A DNA stretch of 64,000 nt, from positions 4,861,001 through 4,925,000 of the forward strand of contig NZ_AP025637.1 of the NCBI RefSeq assembly GCF_022846615.1, written 5' to 3'. Shown here piece after piece: positions 1-8,905 of this stretch. Under the pieces are notes generated by a model. It made no database searches. It saw only the letters and a list, made by a program, of their open reading frames with translations, and had not been told where the DNA came from. This stretch comes from Roseomonas fluvialis. Its GTDB lineage: Bacteria; Pseudomonadota; Alphaproteobacteria; Acetobacterales; Acetobacteraceae. The position numbers were made by a program, and so were the translations under genes. Numbering within the stretch: position 1 is the first letter of the stretch; every line of letters starts with the position of its first letter.

Positions 1-2127
1 GTGATCAAGACGCTGGTCGAGGCCTTCATCCTGGTGGTCATCGTGGTGTTCCTGTTCCTGGGGAACATGCGCGCCACCATCATCCCGACCGTGGCGGTGC
101 CGGTCAGCCTGATCGGGTCCTTCGTGATCCTGCTGGCACTCGGCTATTCGGCGAACACGATCTCGCTGCTGGCCATGGTGCTGGCGATCGGCATCGTGGT
201 CGACGACGCCATCGTGGTGGTCGAGAACGTCGAGCGCGTGATGGAGGAGGAACCCCACCTCACGCCCGCGGAAGCCACCAAGAAGGCGATGTCGCAGATC
301 ACCGCGCCGATCATCGCGATCACGCTGGTGCTGCTGTCGGTCTTCGTGCCGATCGGCTTCATCCCGGGCCTGTCGGGCGAGCTGTTCCGCCAGTTCGCGG
401 TGACCATCAGCGCCGCCATGGTGATCAGCGCGATCAATGCGCTCACACTCTCGCCGGCCTTGTGCGCGGTGTTCCTGCGCCCGCACGTCCATGCCGGCGG
501 GCATCGGCCAGGCATCATGGGGCGCTGGCTGCGCGGCATCGACTGGGTGCGCGACCGCTACGCCGGCGTGGTGACGCGCCTGGTGCGCGTGTCGGTGCTC
601 TCGCTGGTCCTGACCGGCGGGTTCTTCCTCGGCATCTGGCAGATGTCCAAGATTACGCCGTCGGGCTTCCTGCCGCAGGAGGACCAGGGCGCCTTCTTCG
701 TGCAGGTGCAGTTGCCGCAGGGCGCGTCGGTCTCCCGCACCCGGGAGGCGGTGGTGCAGGTCGAGGAGATCCTGAAGGGCATTCCGTCGGTGCAGGGGAC
801 GCTCGCGATCGTCGGCTTCTCGCTGATCGATGGCGGGGCGCAGTCCAATTCCGCCTTCCTGGTGGCGCGGCTGAAGCCCTTTGCCGACCGCACGACGGCC
901 GCGATGTCGGTGCAGGCGGCGATCGGGCGCGTCTTCGGCGAAGGCCAGGCGGTGCGCACGGCGAATGTCTTTGCCTTCAACCTGCCGCCGATCATCGGCC
1001 TGGGGACCGGCGGCGGCTTCGAATACATCCTGCAGGACTACGAGGGACGCCCGCCGGCGGAACTGGGTGCCGCGATGCTCGGGCTGATCGTCGCGGCCAA
1101 CCAGGACCCGCGGCTGACGGCGGTGTTCTCCACCTTCAACGCGACCAACCCGACGCTGTTCCTCGACCTGGATCGTGAGAAGGCGCAGGCGCTGGGCCTG
1201 CGCATCTCGGACGTGTTCACCGCGCTGCAGGCCACGCTGGGCGGCTTCTACGTCAACGACTTCAACCTGTTCGGCCGCACCTGGCAGGTGAACCTGCAGG
1301 CCGAGGCCGCCGACCGGCGCGACATCGACAGCATCTGGCGCATCCATGTCCGCAACGCGCGCGGCGAGATGGTGCCGCTGCGCGCGATCGCCGACGTGCA
1401 GACGCGCATCGGGCCGCAGACCATCTTCCGCTACAACAACTACCGCGCCATCTCGATCAACGGTGCGCCGCGGCCGGGCATCTCCTCGGGCGATGCGCTG
1501 GCGGCGATGGAGACGCTCTCGGCCCGCGTGCTGCCGCCGGGCTACGGCTATGAATGGACGGGCACGGCCTACCAGGAGAAGCTCGCCTCGGGGCAGACGG
1601 TCTACATTCTCGCGCTCGCGGTGATGTTCGCCTACCTGTTCCTGGTCGCGCTGTATGAATCCTGGATCATCCCGGTGCCGGTGCTGCTGTCGGTGGCAGT
1701 GGGCGTGCTGGCCGCCTTCGGCGCGCTGTGGGTGGCGCAGATGCCGCTGGATATCTATGCGCAGATCGGCCTGGTGGTGCTGATCGCACTGGCCGCCAAG
1801 AACGGCATCCTGATCGTGGAATTCGCCAAGGAGAAACGCGAGGAAGGGCTGTCCATCCGCGATGCTGCCATCATGGGCGCGCGGCTGCGCTTCCGCGCGG
1901 TGATGATGACCTCGATCGCCTTCATCCTGGGGTTGGTGCCGCTGGTGTTTGCCTCGGGCGCGGCCATGATGTCCCGCCGCGCGGTGGGCACGGCGGTGTT
2001 CGGCGGCATGATCGGCGCTGCGGTGATCGGCGTGTTCGTGATCCCGATGCTCTATGTCGTGTTCCAGTCCCTGCGCGAACGGGCGAAGCGGATGGTGGGC
2101 GGCAAGGCACCGGCCGAGCACGCATAG
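1..2127 (+). CDS. RND multidrug efflux permease, HAE1/AcrB family (5' truncated by window edge)
   Basis: This is the C-terminal 708 residues of an inner-membrane proton-driven RND pump, which exports hydrophobic drugs with a membrane-fusion protein and an outer-membrane channel. The visible part starts near the family's second membrane segment (about residue 330 of a usual ~1,050). It carries the TM4 proton-relay motif [10 protein letters not shown] (residues ~64-73 here) with the two essential Asp. The second periplasmic loop follows, then the last TM bundle ending in a basic tail. The first codon of the window is an in-frame GTG, but the true start must lie upstream. Partner fusion-protein and channel genes are not in view and would be expected 5'. 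No gene downstream belongs to the pump: a 95-bp dispersed repeat follows at once. Family assignment is secure; substrate is unknown. Confidence 0.95.
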   Translation: MIKTLVEAFILVVIVVFLFLGNMRATIIPTVAVPVSLIGSFVILLALGYSANTISLLAMVLAIGIVVDDAIVVVENVERVMEEEPHLTPAEATKKAMSQITAPIIAITLVLLSVFVPIGFIPGLSGELFRQFAVTISAAMVISAINALTLSPALCAVFLRPHVHAGGHRPGIMGRWLRGIDWVRDRYAGVVTRLVRVSVLSLVLTGGFFLGIWQMSKITPSGFLPQEDQGAFFVQVQLPQGASVSRTREAVVQVEEILKGIPSVQGTLAIVGFSLIDGGAQSNSAFLVARLKPFADRTTAAMSVQAAIGRVFGEGQAVRTANVFAFNLPPIIGLGTGGGFEYILQDYEGRPPAELGAAMLGLIVAANQDPRLTAVFSTFNATNPTLFLDLDREKAQALGLRISDVFTALQATLGGFYVNDFNLFGRTWQVNLQAEAADRRDIDSIWRIHVRNARGEMVPLRAIADVQTRIGPQTIFRYNNYRAISINGAPRPGISSGDALAAMETLSARVLPPGYGYEWTGTAYQEKLASGQTVYILALAVMFAYLFLVALYESWIIPVPVLLSVAVGVLAAFGALWVAQMPLDIYAQIGLVVLIALAAKNGILIVEFAKEKREEGLSIRDAAIMGARLRFRAVMMTSIAFILGLVPLVFASGAAMMSRRAVGTAVFGGMIGAAVIGVFVIPMLYVVFQSLRERAKRMVGGKAPAEHA

Positions 2128-2130
2128 TTG

Positions 2131-2225
2131 AGGCGCGCCGCGTCTGGACCATCAGCAACCCCCGGCGCGCCAGTGCACGGCGCGAAGGCAAGCCGGCCGG
2201 ATGGCCGGCGCCCGCCGTCTGAGGG
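2131..2225. repeat. dispersed 95-bp GC-rich repeat, single copy
   Basis: Ninety-five bases starting 4 bp after the RND stop codon align without length change to two tandem copies at 55154-55248 and 55292-55386. The best conserved part is GGCGCGAAGGCAAG followed by a short hairpin and the sequence CCCGCCG near the end. The hairpin arms differ between copies in a compensatory way (GCCGGCC/GGCCGGC here), which suggests structure is kept. It may act as a REP-like element or as the 3' end of the RND transcript. Confidence 0.75.
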
Positions 2226-2306
2226 CAGCCTAGGACTCCCCCCCTTCCCATACGCGCCCCGCATCGCAGATGATGCAGGGCAGCACACCAAAGGGAGACC
2301 CAGGGC

Positions 2307-4640
2307 ATGGCGAAGTTCGGCCTCAGCCAATCCATCCGCCGCGTCGAGGACCCGCGCCTGCTCAAGGGCGGCGGCAGCTACACCGACGACATGACGGTGC
2401 CGGGCCAGGCGCAGGGCTACGTGCTGCGCAGCCCGCATGCCCACGCACGGATCACCGGCATCGACGCCGCGGCGGCGAAGGCCCTGCCCGGCGTGCTCGG
2501 CGTCTGGACGGGGGCGGACCTGGCGGCGGCCGGGCTCGGCTTCATGCCCTGCCTCGCGCCGGTGAAGTCGGCGGACGGCACGCCGTGCTCCGACACGCCC
2601 CGCCGTGCGCTCGCCGAAGGCGTCGTGCGCCATGTCGGCGATCCGGTGGCTTTCGTGGTGGCCGAGACCATCGAACAGGCGCGCGACGCCGCCGAGGCGA
2701 TCTCGGTGGACTACGACATCCTGCCCGCCGCAACCGACCTCGCGACCGCGACGAATCCCGGCCAGCCGCAGGTCTGGGCCAGTGCGCCGAACAACACGTG
2801 CTTCGACTGGCATGTGGGCGATGCAGCGAACGCCGATGCGCTCATCAAGGGCGCCGCGCATGTCACGCGCCTGCGCGTGGTGAACAACCGCGTCGTGGTC
2901 GCCAGCATGGAGGCGCGCGCCGCACTCGCCGACTACGACGCGGGGCGCGCCCATTGGACGCTGTCCACCAACACCCAGGGCTCCTGGCTGGTGCGCAACA
3001 TCCTCGCCAAGAACATCTTCAACGTCGCGCCCGAGAGCTTCCGCGTGGTGACGCCCGATGTCGGCGGCGGCTTCGGGATGAAGCTGTTCCTGTACCCCGA
3101 GCACGTCCTGACCTGCTTCGCCGCGCGCGAGCTGAAGCGTGCCGTGAAGTGGGCGTCGGAACGCACCGAGGCCTTCCAGTCCGACACGCATGGGCGCGAC
3201 AACATCACCATCGGCGAACTGGCGCTCGACAAGGACGGCAAGTTCCTCGCGCTGCGCACCAAGAACTGGGCGGGGATGGGGGCGTATCTCAACACCTTCG
3301 CGCCCTTCATCCCGACCGGGGCGGGCACCAAGGTGCTGGCCAGCGTCTATGACTTCCAGGCGATCCACGCGCAGGTGATCGGCGTGGTCACCAACACCGT
3401 GCCCGTCGATGCCTATCGCGGCGCCGGCCGGCCCGAGAGCAACTACCTGGTCGAACGCCTGATCGACACCGCGGCGCGCGAGATGGGCATCGACCGCATC
3501 GACATCCGTCGGCGCAACATGGTCCCGTCCTCGGCCATGCCCTACGTCTCCGCGATGGGGCAGCGCTACGATTCCGGCGAATTCGCCAGGCTGATGGACA
3601 GCGCGCTGGCGAATATCGACTGGGCCGGTTTCCCGGCACGCCGTGCGGAGGCCGCGAAGCGCGGGAAGAAGCGCGGCATCGGCCTCGCGTACTACCTGGA
3701 GGCCACCGGCGGCAGCCCGAGCGAGAATGCGGCGGTGCGCTTCGCCGATGACGGCTTCGTCGATGTCTATGTCGGCACGCAGTCCACCGGTCAGGGCCAC
3801 GAGACCGCCTATGCCATGATGACGAGCCACGAGCTCGGCATCCCGATCGAGAGGATCCGCATCCGCCAGGGCGATTCCGACAGCCTGCCCGATGGCGGCG
3901 GCACCGGCGGCGCGCGCAGCCTCTATTCCGAAGGCCAGGCGATCCTGGTGACGACGGCGAGCGTGGTCGAGAAGGGCAAGCGCGCCGCCTCCGAACACCT
4001 CGAAGCCTCGGTCGCCGATATCGAGTTCACGCCGAAGGACGGTCGCTTCGCGGTGGCCGGCACCGACCGCGGCGTGGGCATCATCGAACTGGCGGCCGCG
4101 CAGCGGAAGCGCGCCGCGGCGGGCCAGGAGGCCACGCTGCTCGACGCGCAGGAAACCGCCGAGATCAAGGCGCACACCTTCCCCAATGGCTGCCACGTGG
4201 CCGAGGTGGAAGTGGACCCCGAGACCGGCATCGTCGCCATCCCGCGCTACATCGTGGTGGATGACGTGGGCCATGCGCTGAACCCGCTGATCGTGCGCGG
4301 CCAGGTGCATGGCGGCGTGACGCAGGGGATCGGCCAGGCGCTGATGGAACGCACCGCCTTCGACGCCGAGTCCGGACAGCTTCTGAGCGCATCCTTCATG
4401 GACTACGCCCTGCCGCGTGCCGACGACCTGCCGCCGATCGATGTGGACCTGATCGAGGTGCCGTGTGAGACCAACCCGATGGGCGTGAAGGGCGCGGGCG
4501 AAGCCGGCGCGGTGGGTTCGCCGCCGGCGGTGATCAACGCGCTGGTCGACGCACTGGCCGATTCCGGCGTGGCCAGCATCGACATGCCCGCGACGCCCGA
4601 GGCGGTGTGGAAGGCGCTGGCGGCAGCACGCGCCGCCTGA
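2307..4640 (+). CDS. molybdenum hydroxylase large subunit, form II CoxL-like (xanthine dehydrogenase family)
   Basis: The 777-residue protein is the molybdopterin-cytosine-dinucleotide binding subunit of a xanthine dehydrogenase/aldehyde oxidase/CO dehydrogenase-type enzyme. Such enzymes hydroxylate aldehydes, N-heterocycles or related substrates. It shows the cofactor motif GGGFGMK (~residue 253), the active-site loop AYRGAGR (~369), which is the form II signature rather than the AYRCSFR of true CO dehydrogenase, and a C-terminal GAGEAG containing the catalytic Glu (~731). The ATG follows a GGGAG ribosome site. There is no signal peptide, as expected for a cytoplasmic enzyme. The usual FAD subunit (CoxM) and 2Fe-2S subunit (CoxS) are not adjacent, so electrons must leave through partners encoded elsewhere. 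A rho-independent terminator follows immediately. The substrate cannot be told from sequence. Confidence 0.92.
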   Translation: MAKFGLSQSIRRVEDPRLLKGGGSYTDDMTVPGQAQGYVLRSPHAHARITGIDAAAAKALPGVLGVWTGADLAAAGLGFMPCLAPVKSADGTPCSDTPRRALAEGVVRHVGDPVAFVVAETIEQARDAAEAISVDYDILPAATDLATATNPGQPQVWASAPNNTCFDWHVGDAANADALIKGAAHVTRLRVVNNRVVVASMEARAALADYDAGRAHWTLSTNTQGSWLVRNILAKNIFNVAPESFRVVTPDVGGGFGMKLFLYPEHVLTCFAARELKRAVKWASERTEAFQSDTHGRDNITIGELALDKDGKFLALRTKNWAGMGAYLNTFAPFIPTGAGTKVLASVYDFQAIHAQVIGVVTNTVPVDAYRGAGRPESNYLVERLIDTAAREMGIDRIDIRRRNMVPSSAMPYVSAMGQRYDSGEFARLMDSALANIDWAGFPARRAEAAKRGKKRGIGLAYYLEATGGSPSENAAVRFADDGFVDVYVGTQSTGQGHETAYAMMTSHELGIPIERIRIRQGDSDSLPDGGGTGGARSLYSEGQAILVTTASVVEKGKRAASEHLEASVADIEFTPKDGRFAVAGTDRGVGIIELAAAQRKRAAAGQEATLLDAQETAEIKAHTFPNGCHVAEVEVDPETGIVAIPRYIVVDDVGHALNPLIVRGQVHGGVTQGIGQALMERTAFDAESGQLLSASFMDYALPRADDLPPIDVDLIEVPCETNPMGVKGAGEAGAVGSPPAVINALVDALADSGVASIDMPATPEAVWKALAAARAA

Positions 4641-4653
4641 ACCTGCGCGCATC

Positions 4654-4691
4654 AAAAAAGGGGCGGCTCCCTCGCGGGGGCCGCCCCTTTT
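4654..4691. terminator. bidirectional rho-independent terminator
   Basis: A perfect 8-bp stem GGGGCGGC/GCCGCCCC (4660-4667 and 4680-4687) is flanked by six A on the left and TTTT on the right. It can therefore terminate transcripts from both directions. It separates the convergent CoxL-like gene and the secreted two-repeat protein. Confidence 0.9.
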
Positions 4692-4705
4692 CGTTGTCCG
4701 TGCGC

Positions 4706-5380
4706 CTACTGCAGCGGCACGGTGATGTTGGTGACGTCGCACAGGTTCACGTTGCGGCGTTCCTGCGGCTGCCCGCTGTCGTAGACGAAGCGGATATCGT
4801 ACATGCACGGGCCTTCCGGCAGGCGGATGGCATAGACCGCGCCCGGTGCGACGGTATCCGCGCCAAGGCGGTCAGGCCCCCAGTTCTGGTCGGTGGCAGG
4901 CGAGGCAAACACCTGCATCACCGTCTGCCGCCCCTGGTTCACCAGGTTGAAGGACGGGTTGCCGGTCGGGCCGGCGCCGCCCGGGGCCGGGCCCTGCGGA
5001 CGCTGCTGCGCCTGCGGCGGCTGCCCGCCCTGCTGCGCCTGGCGGCCATCGAAGGCGAGCTCCGACAGGTTGCACAGGTTGATGTTGCGGCGTTCCTCGG
5101 CCGGGCCGCCCTGCCGGTCGTACACCACGCGCACGTCGTAGATGCATTCGCCCTGCGGCAGGCGGATCACGAAGGACCGTCCCGCCGGCACCACGTTGGT
5201 GCCCAGCCGGTCCTGCCCCCAGTTGCTGTCCGAGGATGGCGAGGCATAGGCCTCGTAGATCACCCGGTTGCTGCGATTCACCAGGTTGAAGGACGGGTCG
5301 CCGGTCTGCGCCAGCGCGGCAGTGCCGCCGAAGGCCGTGAAGGCCAGGGCCGCAGCCATGGCAAGGCGTCGCATGAGCAT
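4706..5380 (-). CDS. secreted protein with two internal Cys-pair repeats, function unknown
   Basis: The 224-residue protein has a signal peptide ending near ALAQ (residue ~25). Two homologous domains follow (~28-113 and ~140-224), joined by a Gln/Pro/Gly-rich linker. Each domain begins with a PSFNLVN motif and contains NWG.DRLG, a C.YD.R.VYD motif and a terminal N.NLC motif, giving two cysteines per domain that could form a disulfide in the periplasm. The repeats share roughly half their residues, so the gene arose by internal duplication. I do not recognise an enzymatic motif. A second in-frame ATG lies two codons downstream of the one chosen, and an AGGAGG-like ribosome site stands just upstream of both. 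It is convergent with the CoxL-like gene, sharing its terminator. Confidence 0.85.
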   Translation of the reverse strand: MLMRRLAMAAALAFTAFGGTAALAQTGDPSFNLVNRSNRVIYEAYASPSSDSNWGQDRLGTNVVPAGRSFVIRLPQGECIYDVRVVYDRQGGPAEERRNINLCNLSELAFDGRQAQQGGQPPQAQQRPQGPAPGGAGPTGNPSFNLVNQGRQTVMQVFASPATDQNWGPDRLGADTVAPGAVYAIRLPEGPCMYDIRFVYDSGQPQERRNVNLCDVTNITVPLQ

Positions 5381-5579
5381 CTGCGCTCCTCCTCGAGTGC
5401 CGGGCGCTGCGCCCGTCCGTGTCCGTTACGGAGGCTAGCCGAGGGAATGCCGCCGCGCCAACCGTGCGGGTCACACCGTGGCGAAGCGTTTCATGCCGGC
5501 GGTGGCGACGCAGGTGTCGTGGCACGGGCGGACGACCGCCAGCATTCGTCGTATTCCTGGCGCGCAGCCGCCGGCCGGT

Positions 5580-6053
5580 TCAGTCCGGCCCGCCGCCGGG
5601 ATCGGCGCCAAGGGCCGTGGCGCGCGCGGCGATGTGCCGCAGCGCGGCCTCCAGGGCGGCAGCCTGTGCCGGCGCCAGGCCAGCAGCGAGTTCCGCCTCC
5701 AGCGCGCGGGCACGCGGGACGATCGCCTCGAACATCGCACGGCCCGCCGCGCTGAGCGCGAGCGGCTCGACCCGCCGGTCGCCGGTGTGCGGTGTGTGCC
5801 GCAGCAGACGCCGCGCCAGCAGCGCCGTCACTGCGCGGCTCACCTTGGCCTTGTCCATGCCGGTGCGGGCCCGGACATCGCTTGCACTCGCGGTGCCGTC
5901 CGCGCCGACCACGGCCATGACGCGCCATTCGGCGATGGTCAGGCCGAATTCCTCCGCATAGCGCCGCGCGAACAGGCGCGACACCAGGTTGGAGGCGACC
6001 GACAGCCGGTAGGGCAGGAAGGCATCGAGGTCGAAGCTTGACATTGGTTTCAT
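5580..6053 (-). CDS. MarR-family transcriptional regulator
   Basis: The 157-residue protein has the MarR winged-helix fold: an N-terminal dimer helix, a recognition helix region around residues 60-80 (DVRARTGMDKAKVSRAVTAL), and a wing with the DRR motif typical of the family. It binds palindromic DNA as a dimer and usually loses affinity on binding an aromatic ligand. It is divergent from the homogentisate dioxygenase gene, 44 bp apart, so control of aromatic catabolism is likely (inference). Neither possible start (6053 or 6044) has a clear ribosome site. A perfect 18-bp palindrome overlaps the start, which suggests autoregulation and perhaps a leaderless mRNA. Confidence 0.9.
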   Translation of the reverse strand: MKPMSSFDLDAFLPYRLSVASNLVSRLFARRYAEEFGLTIAEWRVMAVVGADGTASASDVRARTGMDKAKVSRAVTALLARRLLRHTPHTGDRRVEPLALSAAGRAMFEAIVPRARALEAELAAGLAPAQAAALEAALRHIAARATALGADPGGGPD

Positions 6054-6062
6054 CTGAAACCA
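6045..6062. promoter_or_regulatory. predicted MarR operator palindrome
   Basis: TGGTTTCA-TC-TGAAACCA is a perfect inverted repeat with 8-bp arms and a 2-bp centre, AT-richer than its surroundings. It overlaps the MarR start codon and lies about 36 bp upstream of the homogentisate dioxygenase ATG. Size and symmetry match known MarR-family operators; binding itself is inferred. Confidence 0.75.
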
Positions 6063-6097
6063 TTTTGCGCCCTACGTCCAGCCCGGGAGAAGACGCC

Positions 6098-7246
6098 ATG
6101 TCTCGCCAGTACATCCCCTTCCCCCGCAGCGAGGGCCTGACCTCGCGCCAGGCGCATGCCGACCTGCCCGCCGGCACCTTCGAACGCGAACTGGGCAAGG
6201 AAGGTTTCTTCGGCCCGGCCACGCACATGTACCACCGGCATCCGCCGACCGGCTGGACGTCCTGGGACGGACCGCTGCGCCCGCGGGCATTCGACCTGGC
6301 GAAGATCAACGCCGAACACGCATCGCCCTGGGACGCGCCGGACATCCTGTTCAACGCGAGCGTGCGCCTGCGCCTTTGGCGCGCGCCGACGCGCATGGAC
6401 CACCTGGCGCGCAACGGCGACGGCGACGAGCTGCTGTTCATCCATCAGGGTGCGGGCGACATCTTCTGCGACTATGGCCGCCTGCCCTTCCGCGCCGGCG
6501 ACTACGTGGTGCTGCCGCGATCGACCATGTGGCGCATCGAGTGCTCGGCCCCCACGGTCGCCCTGCTGATCGAGGCAACGGGCTCCACCTTCCAGCTTCC
6601 GGACCGCGGCATGGTCGGCAAGCACGCGGTCTTCGACCCCGCCATCCTCGAAACACCGAAGCTGGACGAGGCCTTCCGCGACCAGGGACAGGGCGACTGG
6701 GCGGTGCGCATCAAGCGGCGCAACGCGATCTCGACCGTGACCTACCCGTTCAATCCGCTGGATGCGGTGGGCTGGCACGGCGATCTCTCGCCTGTGCGCC
6801 TGAACGTTGAGGACATCCGCCCGCTGATGTCCCACCGCTATCACCTGCCACCGTCCGCCCACACCACCTTCGTGGCGAACCGCTTCGTGATCTGCACCTT
6901 CTGCCCGCGCCCCTTCGAGACCGATCCCGGCGCGCTGAAGGTCCCGTTCTTCCACAACAACGACGACTACGACGAGGTGCTGTTCTACCACGCGGGCGAC
7001 TTCTTCAGCCGCGACAACATCCATGCTGGCATGATGACGCTGCACCCCTGCGGCTTCACGCACGGCCCGCACCCCAAGGCGCTGGGCAATGCCTTCACGC
7101 CGAAGAAGGCGGCCACGGACGAATACGCCGTGATGCTCGACACGCGCGACGCGCTCGAAATCGGCGAGGCCGCATCCGCCGTCGAATGGGGCGACTACGC
7201 GTATTCCTGGAAGGCAGGCCCGGCGCCGGCAAAGGCCGCGGAGTAG
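6098..7246 (+). CDS. hmgA: homogentisate 1,2-dioxygenase
   Basis: The 382-residue cupin-fold enzyme opens the ring of homogentisate to maleylacetoacetate with O2 and Fe(II), the central step of tyrosine and phenylalanine breakdown in the cytosol. The C-terminal region (~284-322) holds the family's iron site: HNNDDYDEV supplies the acidic ligand and HPCGFTHGPHP the histidines. The start is the ATG after GGGAGAAG; an in-frame start further upstream would run through the MarR operator. It is somewhat shorter than the ~430-residue classical enzyme, as in the bacterial short branch. The later pathway enzymes (maleylacetoacetate isomerase, fumarylacetoacetase) are not in this window. The gene ends 7 bp from the convergent lipoprotein gene. 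Confidence 0.85.
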   Translation: MSRQYIPFPRSEGLTSRQAHADLPAGTFERELGKEGFFGPATHMYHRHPPTGWTSWDGPLRPRAFDLAKINAEHASPWDAPDILFNASVRLRLWRAPTRMDHLARNGDGDELLFIHQGAGDIFCDYGRLPFRAGDYVVLPRSTMWRIECSAPTVALLIEATGSTFQLPDRGMVGKHAVFDPAILETPKLDEAFRDQGQGDWAVRIKRRNAISTVTYPFNPLDAVGWHGDLSPVRLNVEDIRPLMSHRYHLPPSAHTTFVANRFVICTFCPRPFETDPGALKVPFFHNNDDYDEVLFYHAGDFFSRDNIHAGMMTLHPCGFTHGPHPKALGNAFTPKKAATDEYAVMLDTRDALEIGEAASAVEWGDYAYSWKAGPAPAKAAE

Positions 7247-7253
7247 CGCGCCC

Positions 7254-7853
7254 TCATGTGAAGCGCTGCAGCGCCTGCTCCAACGACGTGAGCGCGCTGC
7301 CCAGCGCCGCGCTCATGGCCTCCGCCGCCTGGTCGGGCGTCGGCGCAGCGGTGCCGGAGGCGAGGGGCGCGGTGCCGCTGCTCACCATTTGGCCGACAAG
7401 CCGGCTGCCATTGCGCTCATCGACCAGCACCAGGGTCAGTTCCGCGCGCGCGCGCCCTTCCCCCTGCACGGCGGCGAGCTGGGTGATCTCGCCTTCGAGC
7501 ACGTAGTCGGGCGTCACGCGCGACCCGGGGGCGAGCACGGCGGAAAACTGCCGCGAATCGATCAGCCAGCGGCGCAGCGCCTGTTCGGCCGATTCCGCCG
7601 GCGGCGCCGCCCATTCTGCGTAGAAGTCCAGGTTCTCCGTGCCGTCCGGGCGTAGCGTGCGCAGGTTGCGCGTCTCCATCCCCGCGCCGGCGCGGATCGT
7701 GCGCACCAACAGGGTGCGGCGCGCGCGCCCCTCGGCGCCCGGTGGCCGGCGCGGCTCCAGCGGGAAGCGCCGCGTCTCGACATAGGGGCGGTCCGGCAGC
7801 ACGGAGCACCCCGCCAGCAGAGGCACCAACAGCAGCAGGCGACGGTCGATCAT
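7254..7853 (-). CDS. ABC-type transport auxiliary lipoprotein (MCE system)
   Basis: The 199-residue protein begins with a lipoprotein signal (LLLLVPLLAGC, lipobox LAGC with Cys ~16), so it should be anchored in the outer or inner membrane facing the periplasm. The rest matches the PqiC/YmbA-like auxiliary lipoproteins: an early LEP segment, a central YLEGEI-type beta strand (VLEGEITQLAA) and a C-terminal helix. In related systems such lipoproteins help MCE proteins hand lipids to the outer membrane. It is the last gene of the mla-like operon, and its ATG comes one base after the stop of the MCE gene, indicating translational coupling. Confidence 0.88.
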   Translation of the reverse strand: MIDRRLLLLVPLLAGCSVLPDRPYVETRRFPLEPRRPPGAEGRARRTLLVRTIRAGAGMETRNLRTLRPDGTENLDFYAEWAAPPAESAEQALRRWLIDSRQFSAVLAPGSRVTPDYVLEGEITQLAAVQGEGRARAELTLVLVDERNGSRLVGQMVSSGTAPLASGTAAPTPDQAAEAMSAALGSALTSLEQALQRFT

Positions 7854-7854
7854 G

Positions 7855-8904
7855 TCAGCGGCGATCCCGTGGCGGTGGTGGCGGCGGCGCGCCGAACAGG
7901 GACTGCGACGGGCTGCGGCGCAGCTGCTCGGCGGTGTCGCGCAGGCTGGAGACGGTCGCGCGCAGGTCGCGCAGCAGCGGGCCAAGGTCGGCCTGCGCAT
8001 CGCCGGTGGTGCCACGCACCGTGCGCAGCGCGAGTTCGAGGGATTGGATGACGGCCGGAAGCCGCGCGACGGCCACGCGCAGGTCGTTCGCGGCCTGTCC
8101 GATGCTGGCCGCGGCGCCGGTGATCTCGGGGCTGGCCAGCAGCGCCTCGGCCGATTGCCCCGCGGCACCCACGCGCGCCGCCGCCTCGCGCAGTTCGCGC
8201 ACGGTGGCGGCAAGGTCCGCACCCTCGATCACGCTGCGCAGCGCGACCATGGTGGCGGCGGCCTCGCGGAGCGTCGTCGCCAGGTCGCCCTGGCCGCCGA
8301 CCTGGTCACGCAGTCCCTCGACCAGCTCGGTCGCCGCGCCGACCAGCGAGCGCAGGTCGAGGTCGGCGAGCTGCGTCATCACGCGTTCGGCCGCGCTGGT
8401 CACCTGGGTGATGGTGGACGGGACCGATGGAATCACCGGATAACGCGGCGTCCAGGGCACCTCGATCGGCGGGAAGCGCGCGGGGTCGGAGACGAAATCC
8501 ACCTCGAGATACGCCAGCCCCGTGACTCCCGAGGATGCCACGCGGACCCGCAGCCCCGCCCGCACGGCGGCGGCGACGTTGATCCGGCCGTAGCGGTCCG
8601 GGTCGACCGCGAACCGCACCAGCACCAGGCGCGCGGTGGTGTCCTCCGGATCCCGCGCGACGGCGCCGTAGACCACCGAAACCAGGCCGAGCTCCGTCAC
8701 GCGCCCGACCGGCACGCCGCGGAATCGCACCGGCGCGCCGACATCGAGACCGGCGATCGATTCCCGCACATAGGTCTCGAAGATGGTCTGCTCGCCGCGC
8801 AGGGAGCCGGAGGTCAGGAACAGGACGAAGCCGATCGCGACGGCGGCGCCGACGACCACGAGCACACCCACGCGGAAATACAACGACCGCCCCGCCTGTG
8901 CCAT
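7855..8904 (-). CDS. mlaD: MCE-domain lipid-binding protein, MlaD family
   Basis: The 349-residue protein has a short cytoplasmic N-terminus, one membrane anchor (~residues 10-32) and an MCE domain (~40-120) with the typical VRFRGVPVGRV stretch. A long helical, Ala-rich tail follows, ending in six consecutive prolines and a basic end. MCE proteins form hexameric rings that carry phospholipids across the periplasm. Length and tail are closer to the longer MlaD homologues of alphaproteobacteria than to the 180-residue E. coli MlaD. It follows the ATPase gene after one base, within one operon (permease, ATPase, MCE, lipoprotein). Confidence 0.92.
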   Translation of the reverse strand: MAQAGRSLYFRVGVLVVVGAAVAIGFVLFLTSGSLRGEQTIFETYVRESIAGLDVGAPVRFRGVPVGRVTELGLVSVVYGAVARDPEDTTARLVLVRFAVDPDRYGRINVAAAVRAGLRVRVASSGVTGLAYLEVDFVSDPARFPPIEVPWTPRYPVIPSVPSTITQVTSAAERVMTQLADLDLRSLVGAATELVEGLRDQVGGQGDLATTLREAAATMVALRSVIEGADLAATVRELREAAARVGAAGQSAEALLASPEITGAAASIGQAANDLRVAVARLPAVIQSLELALRTVRGTTGDAQADLGPLLRDLRATVSSLRDTAEQLRRSPSQSLFGAPPPPPPRDRR

Positions 8905-8905
8905 C

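Noticed and set aside
2052-4808. Very long open frame on the minus strand opposite the CoxL-like gene (over 900 codons)
   Set aside because: It is rich in Arg, His and Gly with no family motif and is the mirror of a well-supported coding gene; at this GC content antisense frames stay open by chance.
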